From: Oscillospiraceae bacterium
GTDB taxonomy: Bacteria; Bacillota; Clostridia; Oscillospirales; Acutalibacteraceae
Direction of reading: 5' to 3'
Assembly (NCBI GenBank): GCA_009785335.1
Contig: WQWM01000026.1
Coordinates: 1 to 33,057 of the forward strand
Length of the DNA: 33,057 bases
Shown here one piece after another: positions 23,756-31,599 of the stretch; the first letter of the stretch is position 1, and the number at the start of each line of letters is the position of its first letter. A model generated the notes under the pieces. The model saw only the letters and a program-made list of their open reading frames with translations. It was not told where the DNA came from and ran no database searches. The position numbers and the translations under genes were made by a program.

Positions 23756-25108
23756 ATGATAAACCGCCATGAAATCACCGAAACGAACCGCATGATCAGC
23801 GAAGCCAAGCTGGACGTGCGCACGATCACCATGGGCATTAGCCTGCTGGATTGCGCGGCGGATAGCCTGCCCGCGTTTTGCGAAAAAATCTATGATAAAA
23901 TCACCCGCAGTGCCGAGCAGTTGGTGCGCGTGGGCGATGACATCGCCTTGGAATACGGCGTGCCGATTGTGAACAAGCGCATTTCCATCACGCCGATTGC
24001 ACAGGCTGCCGCCGCGCTTTGCTGCGATGAAGAAGCCTTTGTGCAAATTGCGAAAATGCTGGATAAAGCTGCCGAGCAAGTGGGTGTGAATTTCATCGGC
24101 GGGTTTAGCGCGCTGGTGCAAAAAGGTTCAACCGCAAGCGATTTAGCCTTGCAGCATGCGATACCGCGCGCTTTGGCCGAAACCCAGCGCGTGTGCGGCA
24201 GCGTGAACCTCGGTAGCACCCGCGCGGGCATCAACATGAATGCCGTTGCGCGCATGGGCCGCATGATTAAACAGGCCGCTGCGCTTGACATCAACGCCTG
24301 CGCAAAGCTGGTGGTGTTCTGCAACGCCGTGGAGGACAACCCCTTTATGGCCGGTGCATTTCATGGCGCTGGCGAGCGCGACTTGGTCATCAACGTGGGC
24401 GTTAGCGGCCCTGGTGTGGTGAAATGTGCGCTTGAAGAGGTGCGCGGTGCGGACTTTGAAACCGTGTGCGAAACCGTGAAACGCACGGCGTTTAAAATCA
24501 CCCGCGTGGGGCAATTGGTTGCGCAAGAAGCCGCTGCCCGCCTCAACGTGCCCTTTGGTATTATCGACCTGAGCTTAGCGCCAACTCCCGCAGTGGGCGA
24601 TAGCATCGCTGAAATTTTTGAGGAACTCGGGCTTGAAAAAGCCGGTGCGCCCGGCACTACCGCTGCATTGGCCATGCTCAACGACAATGTGAAAAAGGGC
24701 GGCATTATGGCCAGCAGCTATGTTGGCGGGCTGAGCGGCGCGTTTATTCCCGTGAGCGAAGACCACGCGATGATTGAAGCCGTGCAGGCCGGTGCGCTCA
24801 CCCTTGAAAAGCTTGAAGCCATGACCTGCGTGTGCTCTGTGGGCCTTGATATGGTTGCCGTGCCGGGTGATACCACGGCCGAAACCATTGCGGGCATCAT
24901 CGCCGACGAAATGGCCATTGGTATGATCAACCACAAAACCACGGCTGTGCGCATCATCCCTGCTGTGGGCAAACAAGTGGGTGATGTTATCGATTTTGGC
25001 GGTCTGCTTGGTCGCGCTCCTGTAATGCCCGTCAACCGCTTTTCCTGCGAGAAATTTATCGCACGTGGTGGGCGCGTGCCTCCGCCGGTGCATAGCTTTA
25101 GGAATTAA
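23756..25108 (+). CDS. UPF0210 (DUF711/PFL-like) family protein
   Basis: The protein is 450 residues from the ATG at 23756, which has AGAAAGG six bases upstream; a longer frame to 23711 is repeat sequence. Family features are the N-terminal [26 protein letters not shown], the [17 protein letters not shown] block, [10 protein letters not shown] and the C-terminal [20 protein letters not shown]0210 proteins resemble part of the pyruvate formate-lyase/ribonucleotide reductase fold, but their reaction is unknown. The usual partner, an ACT-domain UPF0237 protein, is 1.8 kb upstream on the same strand. Confidence 0.9.
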   Translation: MINRHEITETNRMISEAKLDVRTITMGISLLDCAADSLPAFCEKIYDKITRSAEQLVRVGDDIALEYGVPIVNKRISITPIAQAAAALCCDEEAFVQIAKMLDKAAEQVGVNFIGGFSALVQKGSTASDLALQHAIPRALAETQRVCGSVNLGSTRAGINMNAVARMGRMIKQAAALDINACAKLVVFCNAVEDNPFMAGAFHGAGERDLVINVGVSGPGVVKCALEEVRGADFETVCETVKRTAFKITRVGQLVAQEAAARLNVPFGIIDLSLAPTPAVGDSIAEIFEELGLEKAGAPGTTAALAMLNDNVKKGGIMASSYVGGLSGAFIPVSEDHAMIEAVQAGALTLEKLEAMTCVCSVGLDMVAVPGDTTAETIAGIIADEMAIGMINHKTTAVRIIPAVGKQVGDVIDFGGLLGRAPVMPVNRFSCEKFIARGGRVPPPVHSFRN

Positions 25109-25131
25109 GCACCTGCGGACGCGAAGTTCTC

Positions 25132-25384
25132 GCTACTTTTTTTGCAAAAAAAGTAGCACAAAAAAACCTAGACTGCTCAATTACGCAGTGCCCATAATAG
25201 GACACAGCGAAGCGACCGAGCCCCACCGCAGGTGGCAGCGAAGCGACCGGGCCCCACTGCAGGTGGTTTTTTGCAAAAAAAGTAGCACAAAAAAATCTAG
25301 ATTATTCAATTACGCAGTGCCTGTAATAGGACACAGCGAAGCGACGAAAAAGTTTTTTGGGCACCTTTTTTTCAAAAAAGGTGC
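25132..25384. repeat. Tandem family A elements between UPF0210 and membrane protein genes
   Basis: The block begins with a hairpin (25132-25157; GCTACTTTTTTT/AAAAAAAGTAGC). It continues with CACAAAAAAACCTAGACTG, CAATTACGCAGTGCCCATAATAGG and CACAGCGAAGCGAC, with two copies of the CACYGCAGGTGG unit. A second, 5'-truncated left hairpin (25267) is followed by the same CAATTACGCAGTGCC and CACAGCGAAGCGAC series. It ends in a right-hand hairpin (25361-25384; GCACCTTTTTT/AAAAAAGGTGC). It looks like two elements, the second inserted into or recombined with the first. Confidence 0.75.
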
Positions 25385-25403
25385 AAGAAAGGAGCGCCCC
25401 CCT

Positions 25404-26051
25404 ATGACCAAAATTCGTGCATTTCAATTGGCGTTATACTCGGTGTTCATTCTGCTGTTTAACGCGCTGTTTTTCCTGCTGGGCAGTTTCCCTGCCCCGG
25501 CATCGGTGTGGATAGCCTATGGCTTTATCCACGTTGCCTATGCCGCCATGCTGTTGTCACCGCTGATGCGTGGGCGTGCGCGTGGCTCGCGGGCCTTTGC
25601 AGTGAGCACATTTGGCGCGTCGGCACTATATTTTCTGCTGGTGTTGGGCAGTGGGTTGGTCACCATCCTCATTGCGCCCGAGCAGTTCCGATGGGCACTC
25701 GCTGCGCAGCTGGTGCTGTTGGGCGGCTATGCTTTGCTGTTGCTGCCGAGTCTCATTGCCAATGAGTATGCCAGCAAACCCGTGGAAAAGCACTATCGCA
25801 ACTTGCCCTTTGTGCAAACGGCACGCAAACAGCTTGAACCCCACCGCGGCAATGCCTATGTGCAGGCCTTATATGAATTATTCAAGCAAAGCCCAACCAA
25901 TTCAAACCCGGATTTAGCTGACGATGAACAACGCATCCTCGCCATGGTGGACCAACTTGTGCAAGCTGCGCAAAACGGCGCAAACGGCACCATCACTGCT
26001 CTTGTCGGCGATATCACGCAAGCATTAGAACAGCGTAATGCGCAGCTGTAG
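25404..26051 (+). CDS. Four-helix membrane protein of unknown function
   Basis: The protein is 215 residues from the ATG at 25404, with AAGAAAGGAG ahead; the frame extends upstream only through repeats. Four hydrophobic segments are clear in the first 120 residues (LALYSVFILLFNALFFLLG; WIAYGFIHVAYAAMLL; ALYFLLVLGSGLVTILI; LAAQLVLLGGYALLLLPSLI). The C-terminal ~95 residues are soluble and helical, ending in Gln-rich sequence. No family is recognised. A family A hairpin lies just before the ribosome binding site. Confidence 0.72.
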   Translation: MTKIRAFQLALYSVFILLFNALFFLLGSFPAPASVWIAYGFIHVAYAAMLLSPLMRGRARGSRAFAVSTFGASALYFLLVLGSGLVTILIAPEQFRWALAAQLVLLGGYALLLLPSLIANEYASKPVEKHYRNLPFVQTARKQLEPHRGNAYVQALYELFKQSPTNSNPDLADDEQRILAMVDQLVQAAQNGANGTITALVGDITQALEQRNAQL

Positions 26052-26062
26052 AAAACCCTCGT

Positions 26063-26137
26063 GTAGGGGCGGCTAGTAGCCGCCCGTTCCTCCAGCACAT
26101 GCCATAAAAATCCCGGGCGGCTACTAGCCGCCCCTAC
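26063..26137. repeat. REP-like (family B) inverted pair
   Basis: GTAG plus GGGCGGCTA/TAGCCGCCC at left and its exact complement ending in CTAC at right; the 24-base arms are identical and separated by about 27 bases. It starts 12 bases after the membrane protein stop codon. Confidence 0.88.
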
Positions 26138-26152
26138 ACGCGCGAAGCTCTC

Positions 26153-26274
26153 GTTACTTTTTTTGCAAAAAAAGTAACACAAAAAAACCGAGATGATTTA
26201 ATTATGCAGTGCCCGGAATAGGACACAGCGAAGCGACGAAAAAGTTTTTTGGTTCTTTTTTTCAAAAAAAGAAC
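26153..26274. repeat. Complete family A element upstream of the alpha-galactosidase gene
   Basis: The left hairpin (26153-26178; GTTACTTTTTTT/AAAAAAAGTAAC) and right hairpin (26252-26274; GTTCTTTTTTT/AAAAAAAGAAC) enclose TTTAATTATGCAGTGCCC, GGAATAGGACACAGCGAAGCG and a GTTTTTT tract. The AAGAAAGGA of the next gene follows the right hairpin directly. This is the cleanest full-length copy. Confidence 0.82.
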
Positions 26275-26292
26275 AAGAAAGGAATTAATATC

Positions 26293-28503
26293 ATGCCCAT
26301 TCATTATGACAACAACACGCAGATTTTTCACTTGCAAGCAGGCCAAAGCAGCTATGCCATGCAGGTGAGCAACGAAGGCTATCTGTGCCATTTATACTAT
26401 GGCAAGCGCATTAGCCAGGATGACTTATCCTACTTGAACGAAACTGGGCGTGGTGCATCGTTTGCACCTAATCCGGCAGACGGCTCCCCCACCCTCGACA
26501 CCCGCTTGCAGGAATTCCCCGGCGCAGGTGTGGGTGATTTCAGAGTGCCCGCCGTGGGTGTGCGTGCTGCCAATGGTGCGTATGCCGTTGAGTTGAAGGT
26601 TGTTTCGCATGCGATATTGACGGGTGAAAAGCCCGCGTTGCCCGGTTTGCCTGCATTTTACTTAAACGATGCGAACGAAGCGGATACTCTTGAAATTACC
26701 ATGGAAGATGCGCTGCTTGGCCTGCGCGTGAAATTGTATTATACAGCTTTTGCGGGCGAGAATGTCATCACCCGTTGGGCGGTTGCGGAAAATCACGGCA
26801 CCGCTCCCCTGTCCATCGAAAACCTGCAAAGTGCTTGCGTGGATTTCCCGCGCATGGACCTTGATATGGTGAGCCTGCACGGCGCATGGAATCGCGAACG
26901 CCATGTGGAGCGTCACCCCTTGTTCCATGGCAGCACGGTGATTGCCAGCCGTCGCGGGTCATCGAGCCATCAGCTTAACCCATTTGCTGTGCTGTGCGAC
27001 AAACACGCCACAGAGCACAGTGGCTCAGCCTATGGCGTGCAGTTGGTGTATAGCGGCAACTTCAAGATTGAAGCAGAAGTGAACCAAATGCACTGCACGC
27101 GCGTCACGGTAGGGATTAATCCCGAGAATTTTGCGTGGCGGTTGCAGCCGGGCGAAAGTTTTACCACGCCTGAGGCCGTGCTGAGCTACAGCGATGAGGG
27201 CTTTGGCGGGCTTAGCCGTGCGCTGCATCGTGTGACGAGAAATAATCTCGTGCGCGGCGAATGGAAACACAAGCTGCGTCCGATTAAAATCAACAGCTGG
27301 GAAGCGGCTTACTTTAACTTTGATGCCGACAAATTGGTGGCCTTTGCCCGCGAAGCCGCTAAGACTGACGTTGACCTGCTGGTGATGGACGACGGCTGGT
27401 TTGGGCTGCGCAATGACGACACCACGAGCCTTGGCGACTGGTTTGTGAATGAAGAAAAACTCGGTTGTTCGCTGAAAGAACTGGCCGAGCGTGTGAATGC
27501 CGAGGGCTTGGATTTTGGCATTTGGTTTGAGCCTGAAATGATCTCGCCTGACAGTGAGCTGTATCGCAAACACCCCGACTGGGCACTGCATATTCCTGAG
27601 CGCGGGCGCAGCCTTGGCCGCCGCCAGTGCGTGATTAATATGGCACTGCCCGAGGTGCAAGATTATCTGTTCGATAGCATGTCCGCCGTGCTCAAGCAAG
27701 CCAACATCACTTACCTTAAGTGGGACTTTAATCGTAATTTAACAGAAGTATTCTGCAACAGCTTGCCCGCCAATCAACAAGGCGAAGTGGGCCATCGGTT
27801 CTATTTGGGCTTGTATGACCTGTGCGAGCGGCTGGTGCAGGCGTTTCCGCATATTTTGTTCGAAAGCTGCTCTGGCGGCGGCGGCCGTTTTGACCTGGGT
27901 ATGCTGTACTACATGCCGCAAACTTGGACGAGCGACAACACCGACCCTGTTGATCGCTTGAAAATTCAGTGGGGCACCTCCATGGCTTATCCCATCATGA
28001 CCATGGGTGCGCATGTTGCCGCGCCATACCACGGCCGTGCGGGCAAAATTGGTTATCGTGCTGCCGTTGCCACCACCGGCGCGTTTGGCTATGAGCTTGA
28101 CCCAACCAAACTCACCGACGAGCAAATTGCCGAAATGCGCGAATGCAACGCTGAGTTCCGTCGGCATCAGCAGTTGGTGAGCACTGGTGATTTCTATCGC
28201 CTCGTCAGCCCCTATGACAACGATGGTCATTACACGGCTTGGCAGTTTGTTTCGCCGGATAAATCCGAAACGCTCATTCAGTGCTTCACGGTGTTCAACC
28301 TGCACAATGTGTGGGATTTGCGCGTATATCCCCAAGGCCTAGACGCCGATGCACAGTATGAGTTGGACTGCGGCGCGGTGCTGCATGGCGACACCATCAT
28401 GCATGCCGGGTTGCGCTTGCAACACTTTGGCGGGGATTTTTCGCATCGTTTACTTTTTTTGAAAAAAAAGCCGCCTGCGGCGGAGGCAGACGCTTCGCAA
28501 TGA
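26293..28503 (+). CDS. Alpha-galactosidase, glycoside hydrolase family 36
   Basis: This 736-residue protein has the GH36 layout: an N-terminal beta-sandwich (about 1-330), a TIM barrel with DDGWFGLRNDD and GIWFEPEMI, the nucleophile Asp in YLKWDFNR (about residue 477), ESCSGGGGRFD, the acid/base Asp in TSDNTDPVDR (about 547), and a C-terminal beta domain. It would release galactose from raffinose-type oligosaccharides. There is no signal peptide, so it is cytoplasmic and needs imported sugars; no transporter is adjacent. The start follows AAAGGA, right after a family A hairpin. The last residues (FLKKKPPAAEADASQ) are encoded by repeat sequence and are unlikely to be part of the native fold. 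Confidence 0.93.
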   Translation: MPIHYDNNTQIFHLQAGQSSYAMQVSNEGYLCHLYYGKRISQDDLSYLNETGRGASFAPNPADGSPTLDTRLQEFPGAGVGDFRVPAVGVRAANGAYAVELKVVSHAILTGEKPALPGLPAFYLNDANEADTLEITMEDALLGLRVKLYYTAFAGENVITRWAVAENHGTAPLSIENLQSACVDFPRMDLDMVSLHGAWNRERHVERHPLFHGSTVIASRRGSSSHQLNPFAVLCDKHATEHSGSAYGVQLVYSGNFKIEAEVNQMHCTRVTVGINPENFAWRLQPGESFTTPEAVLSYSDEGFGGLSRALHRVTRNNLVRGEWKHKLRPIKINSWEAAYFNFDADKLVAFAREAAKTDVDLLVMDDGWFGLRNDDTTSLGDWFVNEEKLGCSLKELAERVNAEGLDFGIWFEPEMISPDSELYRKHPDWALHIPERGRSLGRRQCVINMALPEVQDYLFDSMSAVLKQANITYLKWDFNRNLTEVFCNSLPANQQGEVGHRFYLGLYDLCERLVQAFPHILFESCSGGGGRFDLGMLYYMPQTWTSDNTDPVDRLKIQWGTSMAYPIMTMGAHVAAPYHGRAGKIGYRAAVATTGAFGYELDPTKLTDEQIAEMRECNAEFRRHQQLVSTGDFYRLVSPYDNDGHYTAWQFVSPDKSETLIQCFTVFNLHNVWDLRVYPQGLDADAQYELDCGAVLHGDTIMHAGLRLQHFGGDFSHRLLFLKKKPPAAEADASQ

Positions 28504-28527
28504 TTTCGTCGTCGCTTGTGTCAGCAT

Positions 28528-28606
28528 GTAGGGGCGGCAATCTTGCCGCCCGAAAGCTTAATCGTGCATGTTTTTACAACCCGGGCGGCAAAATTGCCGC
28601 CCCTAC
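28528..28606. repeat. REP-like (family B) inverted pair
   Basis: GTAG plus GGGCGGCAA/TTGCCGCCC at left and a complementary arm ending in CTAC at right, with one mismatch between the arms (TC against TT in the loop). Confidence 0.85.
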
Positions 28607-28616
28607 AGTTATCCCC

Positions 28617-28665
28617 CGCGAAGCGGAGTAAAGTTTTTTGTGTCACTTTTTTTCAAAAAAGTGGC
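28617..28665 (+). repeat. Family A hairpin at the 3' end of the helicase gene
   Basis: GCGAAGCGGAGTAAAGTTTTTT leads into GTCACTTTTTT/AAAAAAGTGGC (28642-28665). The stop codon and last codons of the minus-strand helicase lie inside the hairpin. Confidence 0.7.
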
Positions 28666-30497
28666 ATATATTTTTGCACGAGTATTTCTGGCAGATACTT
28701 ATCGAATTTGGAGAATCGCTGCGGCTTTTGTTGCAGATGTTCAGGCAACACGCTGCCATGCTGCGCAAAGACTTCGCGCATGGCTTGCAATGCCGTGCGG
28801 CTTTCGGCGTTGAGATAGGCGTAATCCTCATCGCTGGTCAGCACTTGCTGCATGCGCTGCAGCACAACTGGGTGCAAGCATTCGCCGCCGTATGATTGCC
28901 AGCGGGTTTCGGCGGTGCCTTTGGCGGGGGTCACATGAATCTCACGTTGGGTTGCGCTAAAGCTTTTGACTTGCCAGCTGCGCCCCGCCAGAGCAAAACG
29001 CTCCCCTGCTTGGTAGGCTCGCCCCACGCTGCCGATGACTTTTTCGCCCGCTTTCACGGTGTAGTCCTGCGGTGCAGTGAACACGGATAGAAAATCACGG
29101 CTGGTGACGATCGGCTCAGCGGCAAAGCCAATGATCAGGCCGCCGGTTTCGCTGCGGCGCAGATGGTCGATTTCAATCAAATGCCGCAGCAATGTGCGAA
29201 AATCGTCTTGCGAAATGTTTGCAAATGCGGGCAGCGTGAGCAGTTGCTGCGCCAGCCCTGCTGGGCTGATTTCTCCCGCTGCCGCCACCAGGCACATGGT
29301 TTGGTGATACAGCAAATCAAAGGGTTGTGCAGGCGGTTGCACGGGCTCAACCCATTTTTGCTCCAGGTATAATTGCAGCATGGCGATGGCCTGAATGAAT
29401 GACCAGTGTATGGCGTCTTCGGCATCATCCTGCAGCAAAAACAGCAGCTCGGCAGGCTGTCCTTTGCGCCCGCAGCGACCGATGCGCTGGGTTAAACTGG
29501 CCACCGAGTGCGGCGCACCTAACTGCACAATGCGTTCAAGATCGCCGATGTCGAGACCTAGCTCAAGCGTAACCGTTGCGCAGGTGACAAGCGCACGGTC
29601 GCCGGATTTCATATCGCGCTCGGTGTTTTGCCGCAACGCCGCTGCCACACTGCCGTGGTGCACGCGGTAGACATCCGGCGTGCCGCGTTGCGTGGCAATT
29701 TCTTTGAGCTGCTGTGCCGTTTGCTCGGTTTGCAAGCGCGAATGTGCAAACACAATGGCTTTTTTGCCCAGCGTAGCGCGATAAAGTTGCTCGCTGCGGC
29801 TGTCATTGTCTGGCGCAAAGTAGCGCATGGAAATATGCAGTTTGCGCGGCGGTTCTTGCGCTTGTGGGTGATTGACAGCTCGCGCTGTGTTGCCCTGTAG
29901 CCAGTGTTGCGCGGCTTGTGCGTCACCCAGTGTGGCCGAGAGCCCAATGCGCCGTGGATTGCACCCAGCCAGCTTTTCCAGCTGAGCAAGCAAACACTGC
30001 AATTGCAGGCCGCGCGGGCTTGCCATGAAGTAGTGCACTTCGTCGATAATCACAAAGCGCAGCTTGGCAAACACGTGTGCACAATCTTCCCTGTGGTTAA
30101 GCAGCAGCGACTGCAATGATTCCGGTGTGATTTGCAAAAGGCCGCGCGGTTCGCGCAAAAACGCCTGTTTTCGCGCAGGCGAGGCTTCACCGTGCCAGCG
30201 AGTAACGGGTATCTTGCCTTCTTTCAGCAGCGGCTGCAAACGCGTGAACTGGTCGTTAATCAACGCTTTTAGCGGGCTGATATAAAGAATCAACTCATCG
30301 TCGCCCAGCAAGGTGAGTGCGGGCAAAAATGCGGCTTCGGTTTTGCCGGTGGCGGTGCCGCTGCTCAGCAGCAGATGCTCGTTGCTGTCAAAAAGCACAA
30401 CAGCCGCAGCCAGCTGCACAGGACGCAGCTCACTCCAGCCTTGGCGAAAAATATGCGCTTGAATCCACGGACTCAAGCGCTCATACACATTGTTCAA
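28653..30497 (-). CDS. DEAD/DEAH-box helicase (superfamily 2, Lhr-like)
   Basis: This 614-residue helicase has motif I SSGTATGKTEAA, Ia ISPLKALINDQ, Ib TPESLQ, II DEVH, III SATLGD and VI QRIGRCGRKG. The two RecA-like domains span about residues 20-350; the C-terminal ~250 residues resemble winged-helix/Lhr-core regions. The substrate (DNA or RNA) is not certain. It begins with TTG immediately after the rpmA stop codon, with no spacer and no clear ribosome binding site, so translation probably depends on ribosomes finishing rpmA. The final codons (MPLF) lie in a family A hairpin. Confidence 0.85.
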   Translation of the reverse strand: MNNVYERLSPWIQAHIFRQGWSELRPVQLAAAVVLFDSNEHLLLSSGTATGKTEAAFLPALTLLGDDELILYISPLKALINDQFTRLQPLLKEGKIPVTRWHGEASPARKQAFLREPRGLLQITPESLQSLLLNHREDCAHVFAKLRFVIIDEVHYFMASPRGLQLQCLLAQLEKLAGCNPRRIGLSATLGDAQAAQHWLQGNTARAVNHPQAQEPPRKLHISMRYFAPDNDSRSEQLYRATLGKKAIVFAHSRLQTEQTAQQLKEIATQRGTPDVYRVHHGSVAAALRQNTERDMKSGDRALVTCATVTLELGLDIGDLERIVQLGAPHSVASLTQRIGRCGRKGQPAELLFLLQDDAEDAIHWSFIQAIAMLQLYLEQKWVEPVQPPAQPFDLLYHQTMCLVAAAGEISPAGLAQQLLTLPAFANISQDDFRTLLRHLIEIDHLRRSETGGLIIGFAAEPIVTSRDFLSVFTAPQDYTVKAGEKVIGSVGRAYQAGERFALAGRSWQVKSFSATQREIHVTPAKGTAETRWQSYGGECLHPVVLQRMQQVLTSDEDYAYLNAESRTALQAMREVFAQHGSVLPEHLQQKPQRFSKFDKYLPEILVQKYMPLF

Positions 30498-30770
30498 TTA
30501 TTCTGCGGCCTGTGCTGCCACGGGATATACGCTTGCGCGTTTGCGGTCTTTGCCCCAGCGTTCAAAACGCAGCACGCCATCGGTGGTGGCGAACAGGGTG
30601 TGATCGCGCCCGAGACCAACATTGGTGCCCGGGTGGATGCGTGTGCCGCGTTGGCGCACCAAAATATTGCCTGCGAGGACGAATTGACCGTCGGCACGTT
30701 TTGCGCCCAGGCGTTTGCTGTTGGAGTCGCGCCCATTGCGGGTGGACCCCATCCCTTTCTTATGAGCCAT
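30498..30770 (-). CDS. rpmA: 50S ribosomal protein L27
   Basis: This 90-residue L27 begins [20 protein letters not shown] and includes [15 protein letters not shown] and [13 protein letters not shown], all typical. L27's N-terminus reaches the peptidyl-transferase centre. Many Firmicutes have an N-terminal extension that the Prp protease removes; here there is none, because an in-frame stop precedes the ATG and AAAGGA lies nine bases upstream. Consistently, no prp (ysxB) gene sits between rplU and rpmA. It is the second gene of the rplU operon. Confidence 0.96.
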   Translation of the reverse strand: MAHKKGMGSTRNGRDSNSKRLGAKRADGQFVLAGNILVRQRGTRIHPGTNVGLGRDHTLFATTDGVLRFERWGKDRKRASVYPVAAQAAE

Positions 30771-30806
30771 AACTATCTATCCTTTCGTCGTTCAAATCTC
30801 GTAAAG

Positions 30807-31199
30807 TTATTCTGCTGCGGTTTCAGCCGCGGCAACGGCTTCAACAGGAGCCTCCACTTTTTTCTTAGCGGGTGCGCGCTTGGGTTTTGCGCTGATGGCC
30901 GTGATTTCCACCAAAGTATAGGGTTGGCGGTGGCCAATGGCGCGGTGATAACCCTTGCGGCGTTTGTAGGTGAACACGTTGATTTTCTTCGCTTTGCCGT
31001 TTTTGATGATTTTGGCGGCAACAGTTGCGCCTTTAACCAGCGGCGTGCCAACAATCAGCCCTTTTTTGTCGTCGCCAATGGCAACCACTTGGTCAAATGT
31101 GATGGCATCGTCTGCTTCTTTGTCCAGCTTTTCGATGTAAAGCTGTTGTCCGGCTTCCACTTTGTATTGTTTGCCGCCGGTGATGAAAATTGCGTACAT
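30807..31199 (-). CDS. rplU: 50S ribosomal protein L21
   Basis: The 130-residue L21 has the conserved start [39 protein letters not shown] and the basic [17 protein letters not shown] motif. A C-terminal Lys/Pro/Ala/Glu-rich tail of about 25 residues is longer than usual. The ATG at 31199 follows AAAGAGG; an extension to 31235 has no support. It is the first gene of the rplU-rpmA-helicase operon, with a strong promoter at 31284-31313. Confidence 0.96.
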   Translation of the reverse strand: MYAIFITGGKQYKVEAGQQLYIEKLDKEADDAITFDQVVAIGDDKKGLIVGTPLVKGATVAAKIIKNGKAKKINVFTYKRRKGYHRAIGHRQPYTLVEITAISAKPKRAPAKKKVEAPVEAVAAAETAAE

Positions 31200-31283
31200 G
31201 GGGTTCCTCTTTCGGTTTAGACTCGCTGCCTTCAAGGCGGGGGCGAACCCCGCTTAATAAGCCTTGGACACGCGGCACGTAAT
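31200..31283 (-). promoter_or_regulatory. rplU leader with a strong hairpin (possible L21 leader motif)
   Basis: Between promoter and start codon, the minus-strand leader folds into AAGCGGGG-TTCG-CCCCCGCCTT followed by further pairing possibilities. Firmicutes rplU leaders often carry an autoregulatory L21 leader RNA. I cannot confirm the consensus by eye. Confidence 0.4.
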
Positions 31284-31313
31284 ATTATACCAGATATGGG
31301 GGGGTGATGTCAA
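31284..31313 (-). promoter_or_regulatory. sigma-A promoter of the rplU operon
   Basis: On the minus strand, TTGACA (31313-31308), an 18-base spacer and TATAAT (31289-31284) match the consensus exactly. Confidence 0.88.
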
Positions 31314-31315
31314 GC

Positions 31316-31375
31316 TTTTTCTTATTCTTTTTTGAAAAAAACCACCTGCGGTGGGGCTCGGTCGCTTCGTTGTGT
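31316..31375 (-). repeat. Degenerate family A hairpin with CACCTGCGGTG/GTCGCTTCG unit
   Basis: TTCTTTTTTGAAAAAAACC, CACCTGCGGTGGGGCTCGG and GTCGCTTCGTTGTGTTC are the inverse of the series at 25202-25286. They lie directly upstream of the rplU promoter. Confidence 0.6.
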
Positions 31376-31437
31376 TCTGCTATGGGTTGATGAAGCAATA
31401 AACGTAGTGTGCTGCACGGTCTTTGGCCGAACGGCTC

Positions 31438-31460
31438 GTAGGGGCGAGCTTTGCTCGTCC
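31438..31460 (+). repeat. Single REP-like (family B) hairpin
   Basis: GTAG, GGGCGAGC, TTT and GCTCGTCC. It lies in the 360-base space between the rplU promoter and spoIVB. The rest of that space (31461-31599) holds no convincing gene on either strand. Confidence 0.65.
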
Positions 31461-31599
31461 GTTCTGTCTGGGTGTGCGAAGCACAAGCAGCCCTTTGCCA
31501 ATCCCGCCATATCCTCCCACACATATTCTCTGCCGCCCTGCACAAAGTAATCGGGCAGCTGCTTGGCGGCTGCGGAAAATGAAGGGTGGATTCGTTCCA

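Noticed and set aside
25132..25384. Possible CRISPR array, because similar units recur
   Set aside because: The units are palindromic, differ in length, are scattered through the window, and lack regular unique spacers or cas genes.
25065..25403. N-terminal extension of the membrane protein frame
   Set aside because: The extension is entirely repeat sequence and overlaps the UPF0210 gene; the ATG at 25404 has a proper binding site.
30375..31220. 281-residue plus-strand frame across rpmA and rplU
   Set aside because: L21 and L27 on the minus strand are unmistakable, so this is their antisense shadow.
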